The position numbers and the translations under genes were made by a program. Below the pieces are notes generated by a model. That model did no database searches. It worked only from the letters and a program-made list of their open reading frames with translations, and had not been told where the DNA came from. Source: Prauserella endophytica (GTDB taxonomy: Bacteria > Actinomycetota > Actinomycetes > Mycobacteriales > Pseudonocardiaceae). Taken from it: DNA of 64,000 nt. The stretch is from positions 124,001 to 188,000 of the forward strand of contig NZ_SWMS01000001.1 of the NCBI RefSeq assembly GCF_005146945.1. Reading direction: 5' to 3'. Shown piece by piece: positions 61,983 to 64,000 of the stretch. Every line of letters starts with the position of its first letter. The stretch's first letter is position 1.

Positions 61983-62348
61983 ATGGTGAGCGAGGGCATT
62001 GAGGCTCTGTTCCTGGAGACGCACAACTGGGGCAAGGCGGCCCGGTTCTTCCAGGCATTGGGGTACGAGATCGAGTTCGAGACCGATCATCAGTCCGGCC
62101 AACTGCGCAGCAAGGTCGGGCCGCCGGTGTTCATCGCCGAGATTCCCGAGGACCGCACTCCGGGCATGCAACTAGTGCTGAGGATCGCCGACGCCGAAGC
62201 AGCCGAGCAGCAACTGAAGGACCTTGGCCTCGAAGGCCCGTTCGAGCCGACGCACTTCGGAACCATGATGACCACCCTGCGCGATCCCGACGGGCGCGTG
62301 TGGGGCCTCCAGGCGCCGCTAAGCGGCCACACATCGGAACAGGCCTGA
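61983..62348 (+). CDS. VOC family protein in the RHH operon
   Basis: 121 residues. A single VOC module (ALFLETHNWGKAARFFQALGYEIE then FGTMMTTLRDPDGRVWGLQAP). The conserved ligands (H14-like, and the final acidic residue, here replaced by GLQAP) are incomplete, so it may bind a ligand without metal catalysis, as bleomycin-type resistance proteins do. It lies 1 bp from the RHH stop and 4 bp before the methyltransferase start. Confidence 0.82.
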   Translation: MVSEGIEALFLETHNWGKAARFFQALGYEIEFETDHQSGQLRSKVGPPVFIAEIPEDRTPGMQLVLRIADAEAAEQQLKDLGLEGPFEPTHFGTMMTTLRDPDGRVWGLQAPLSGHTSEQA

Positions 62349-62352
62349 GGGC

Positions 62353-63204
62353 GTGTCCGAGGAACCCGACTCCACCGCAGTGCGTACGGCGCTGTGGCGA
62401 GGGCTGCACACGCTGGTGGACGATCCACCGCACGTTCTCGACGACGCGATCGGGGTCGAGATCGCGGGGGTGGATGAAACGTGGCGGGCACGTCCAGACA
62501 TGGACCCTGCACGGACGCGCGCCAACCGCGCTTCGATCGTCGCCCGAGCCAGGGCCGTCGAGGACACGGTGATCGCCTCTGGTGCGGGCCAGTACGTCAT
62601 CCTTGGCGCCGGCCTCGACACCTTCGCTCAGCGACACAAGGGCCCTGTGCGTGTCTTCGAGATCGACGCGGCCGCGACCCAGGCATGGAAGAGGGCGCGG
62701 CTCGTGCAGCTCGGGCTTTTCGACTCGACGCGGCTGCACCTGGTGCCTGTCGATTTTGAAGCCGGTGAATCGTGGCTCGACAAAGCGGTCGAGGCCGGAC
62801 TGGATCCCGCAGTGCCAACGGTTGTCTCGATGCTCGGTGTGACCATGTACCTCACACCGGAGGCGATCTCGACGACGCTACGCCAGCCTGCTTCGCTGGC
62901 AGCGGGTTCGATCATGGTGTTCAGCTACTCACGACCGATCGAGATGGCACCGCCCGAGGTCCGCCCCATCCTCGAAGGCGCCGCGAAGGGCGCCGCCGCC
63001 TCCGGGCATCCCTGGCTGAGCCTGTTGACACCTGACCAGGCCGCCGGTCTTGCCCGCCAGGCGGGGTTCGCCGAGGTCGAAGTCGTGACCTCGACCGCGC
63101 TGCACGAGCGCTACTTCGCCCACCGCCGCGATGGCCTCAGCCCGGTCGGAGGAGAAGACCTCGTGATCGCCACAGCCGGTGGGGATCACCTCAGTCCAGA
63201 GTAG
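62353..63204 (+). CDS. SAM-dependent methyltransferase, TIGR00027/LCM-like group
   Basis: 283 residues. It has the group's SAM site YVILGAGLDTFAQR and EIDAAATQAWKRARL, plus VSMLGVTMYLTPEAISTTLR and the C-terminal AGFAEVEVVTSTALHERYF. These enzymes are abundant in actinobacteria and relate to leucine carboxyl methyltransferases; natural substrates are mostly unknown. GTG 62353 is 4 bp after the VOC stop. It ends the three-gene RHH-VOC-methyltransferase operon. Confidence 0.88.
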   Translation: MSEEPDSTAVRTALWRGLHTLVDDPPHVLDDAIGVEIAGVDETWRARPDMDPARTRANRASIVARARAVEDTVIASGAGQYVILGAGLDTFAQRHKGPVRVFEIDAAATQAWKRARLVQLGLFDSTRLHLVPVDFEAGESWLDKAVEAGLDPAVPTVVSMLGVTMYLTPEAISTTLRQPASLAAGSIMVFSYSRPIEMAPPEVRPILEGAAKGAAASGHPWLSLLTPDQAAGLARQAGFAEVEVVTSTALHERYFAHRRDGLSPVGGEDLVIATAGGDHLSPE

Positions 63205-63254
63205 AAGTCCAGATTTCCCGAGGATCTCGAACTGCCCATCCAGAAGACCTCGAC

Positions 63255-63811
63255 TTGCCTGGCGCTACTTTTGCACGCCTCGAACCCGACCGAGCCGTCC
63301 TCACGTGCGGGGTCGTCGAGCCCGATCAGTGGTTCCGACGCTGCGGCTGCGAGGGAAGCCCACGCGACACCGTGACCCGCCGGTTGGCACACGAGCCGCT
63401 GGGCTGGCGTCCGACGATGTTGGTGGTGCTCGTGCGCCGCTACCGGTGCACCGGCTGTGGGCATGTGTTGCGGCAGGACACGGCCTTGGCGGCCGAGGCG
63501 ACAAGTACGTCACCGTGATCATCGACCTGACCGGCATCCGCAACGGCTCCGGCCCCGCCCGGCTGCTCCACATGGTCGAAGGCCGCTCCAAGCACGCCTT
63601 CAAGACCTGGCTCGCCGAACGTCCCACCGCGTGGCGCGACACGGTCGAAGTCGTCGCGATGGACGGCTTCACCGGCTTCAGGACCGCCACCACCGAGCAG
63701 CTCCCCGACGCAGTCGCGGTCATGGACCCCTTCCACGTCGTCCGCCTGGCCGGCGACGCACTCGACCGCTGCCGACGGCAGGTCCAACTTGCCATCCACG
63801 GCCACCGCGGC
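63255..63811 (+). pseudogene. ISL3-type transposase, internally deleted and truncated
   Basis: The 5' frame (63255-63500) encodes the zinc-finger-like N-terminus: RLEPDRAVLTCGVVEPDQWF, RRCGCEGSP and YRCTGCGHVLRQDTALA. It then jumps to GDKYVTVIIDLTGIRNGSGP (from 63500 in another frame), the DDE catalytic part with MDGFTGF and MDPFHVVRLAGDALDR. About 90 codons that normally lie between them are gone, with a frame change. The 3' end is cut at ~63810, directly at the stop of the RidA gene on the other strand. No inverted repeats can be seen. Confidence 0.85.
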
Positions 63812-64000
63812 CTAAACCGCCGCTACGGCCTCCACCTCGACCAGCTGGTCGTCGTAGCCCAGCGCCGCGACGCCCAGCAGAGTGCTCGGCGCGTCGTGCT
63901 CGCCGAAACGGTCACGCACCACCTCCCACGCCGCGACCAGGTCGGGCTGGCGCGCCGAAGCCACGTACACGGTGGTCTTGACGACGTCGCCGAGCTTCGC
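63812..64000 (-). CDS. RidA family protein, C-terminal part (5' end outside window)
   Basis: 63 codons are visible: DVVKTTVYVASARQPDLVAA, VVRDRFGEHDAPSTLLGV and AALGYDDQLVEVEAVAAV. They form the second half of a cytosolic YjgF/RidA imine deaminase. The conserved Arg of the active site is expected upstream. The stop (63814-63812) directly abuts the broken transposase, so the element inserted beside it or its remnant was trimmed to this point. Confidence 0.82.
   Translation of the reverse strand, partial: AKLGDVVKTTVYVASARQPDLVAAWEVVRDRFGEHDAPSTLLGVAALGYDDQLVEVEAVAAV

Noticed and set aside
61799-62348. Toxin-antitoxin pair
   Set aside because: The RHH gene looks like an antitoxin, but the partner is a VOC protein and not a known toxin fold.

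Overview
The window is GC-rich actinobacterial chromosome, most likely from the family Pseudonocardiaceae (Saccharomonospora, Prauserella or Amycolatopsis-like). Evidence: strong G/C third-position bias, many GTG starts, leaderless-looking promoters, the gene order dnaK-grpE-dnaJ-hspR with HAIR operators, a DasR-type operator before nagA, an F420-type oxidoreductase, and a backbone (clpB, pyrE, dnaK operon, membrane Fe-S reductase, dcd, tRNA-Gly) recalling the mycobacterial clpB-to-dcd segment. The genus is inferred; no 16S gene is present.

Layout. 1-6.4 kb: end of an NDMA-type alcohol dehydrogenase, YCII protein, ECF-like sigma factor, nagA with a dre operator, MerR regulator, DedA protein, FAD-linked oxidase, F420-type oxidoreductase. 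6.4-11.6 kb: a MarR-controlled operon in which an MFS exporter carries a C-terminal tail of carboxypeptidase-regulatory-like (CnaB-type) domains and the next gene joins the same kind of domain to YceI; then a second DedA and a VOC protein. 12-16.5 kb: sugar block with a P-loop kinase, PfkB kinase, LacI regulator, a duplicated LacI that has lost its DNA-binding domain, and a GH76-like enzyme. 16.6-22.8 kb: molybdopterin oxidoreductase, AraC regulator with nitrilase, MFS, TrmH methyltransferase. 23-25.7 kb: Tat-exported amine oxidase paired with a Tat-exported RidA behind a large palindrome. 25.7-31 kb: pyrE, SDR, clpB. 31-37 kb: AGCS symporter, MarR, flavohemoprotein with a structured upstream region, dienelactone hydrolase, and an ECF42 sigma with its DGPF partner. 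37.2-41.6 kb: hspR-dnaJ-grpE-dnaK. 41.6-51.9 kb: DUF4097 protein, PEBP, TetR/SMR pair, Fe-S reductase, orphan DUF742 protein, TetR plus an AidB-like acyl-CoA dehydrogenase broken by a one-base frameshift, crotonase, CAP protein, dcd, MpaB-like protein.

53.3-58.4 kb is accessory DNA. A tRNA-Gly(CCC) gene is followed by two successive degenerate att/integrase-tail modules, then uncharacterised membrane proteins and a small type VII secretion substrate cluster (WXG-type 419-aa protein, 94-aa YxxxE protein, SAV_915-like protein). 58.4-64 kb holds methyltransferases, an SDR, GrpB, an RHH regulator-VOC-methyltransferase operon, a deleted ISL3-type transposase, and the 3' part of a second RidA gene.

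Shared control themes: HspR sites at both dnaK and clpB, the latter overlapping a SigH/SigR-type promoter; an ECF42-type promoter in front of the DGPF gene; dyads directly upstream of most MarR/TetR/LacI/RHH genes; and at least eight genes whose start codon lies 6-7 nt after a -10-like hexamer. A GGCCACCTT-core palindrome recurs at gene ends.
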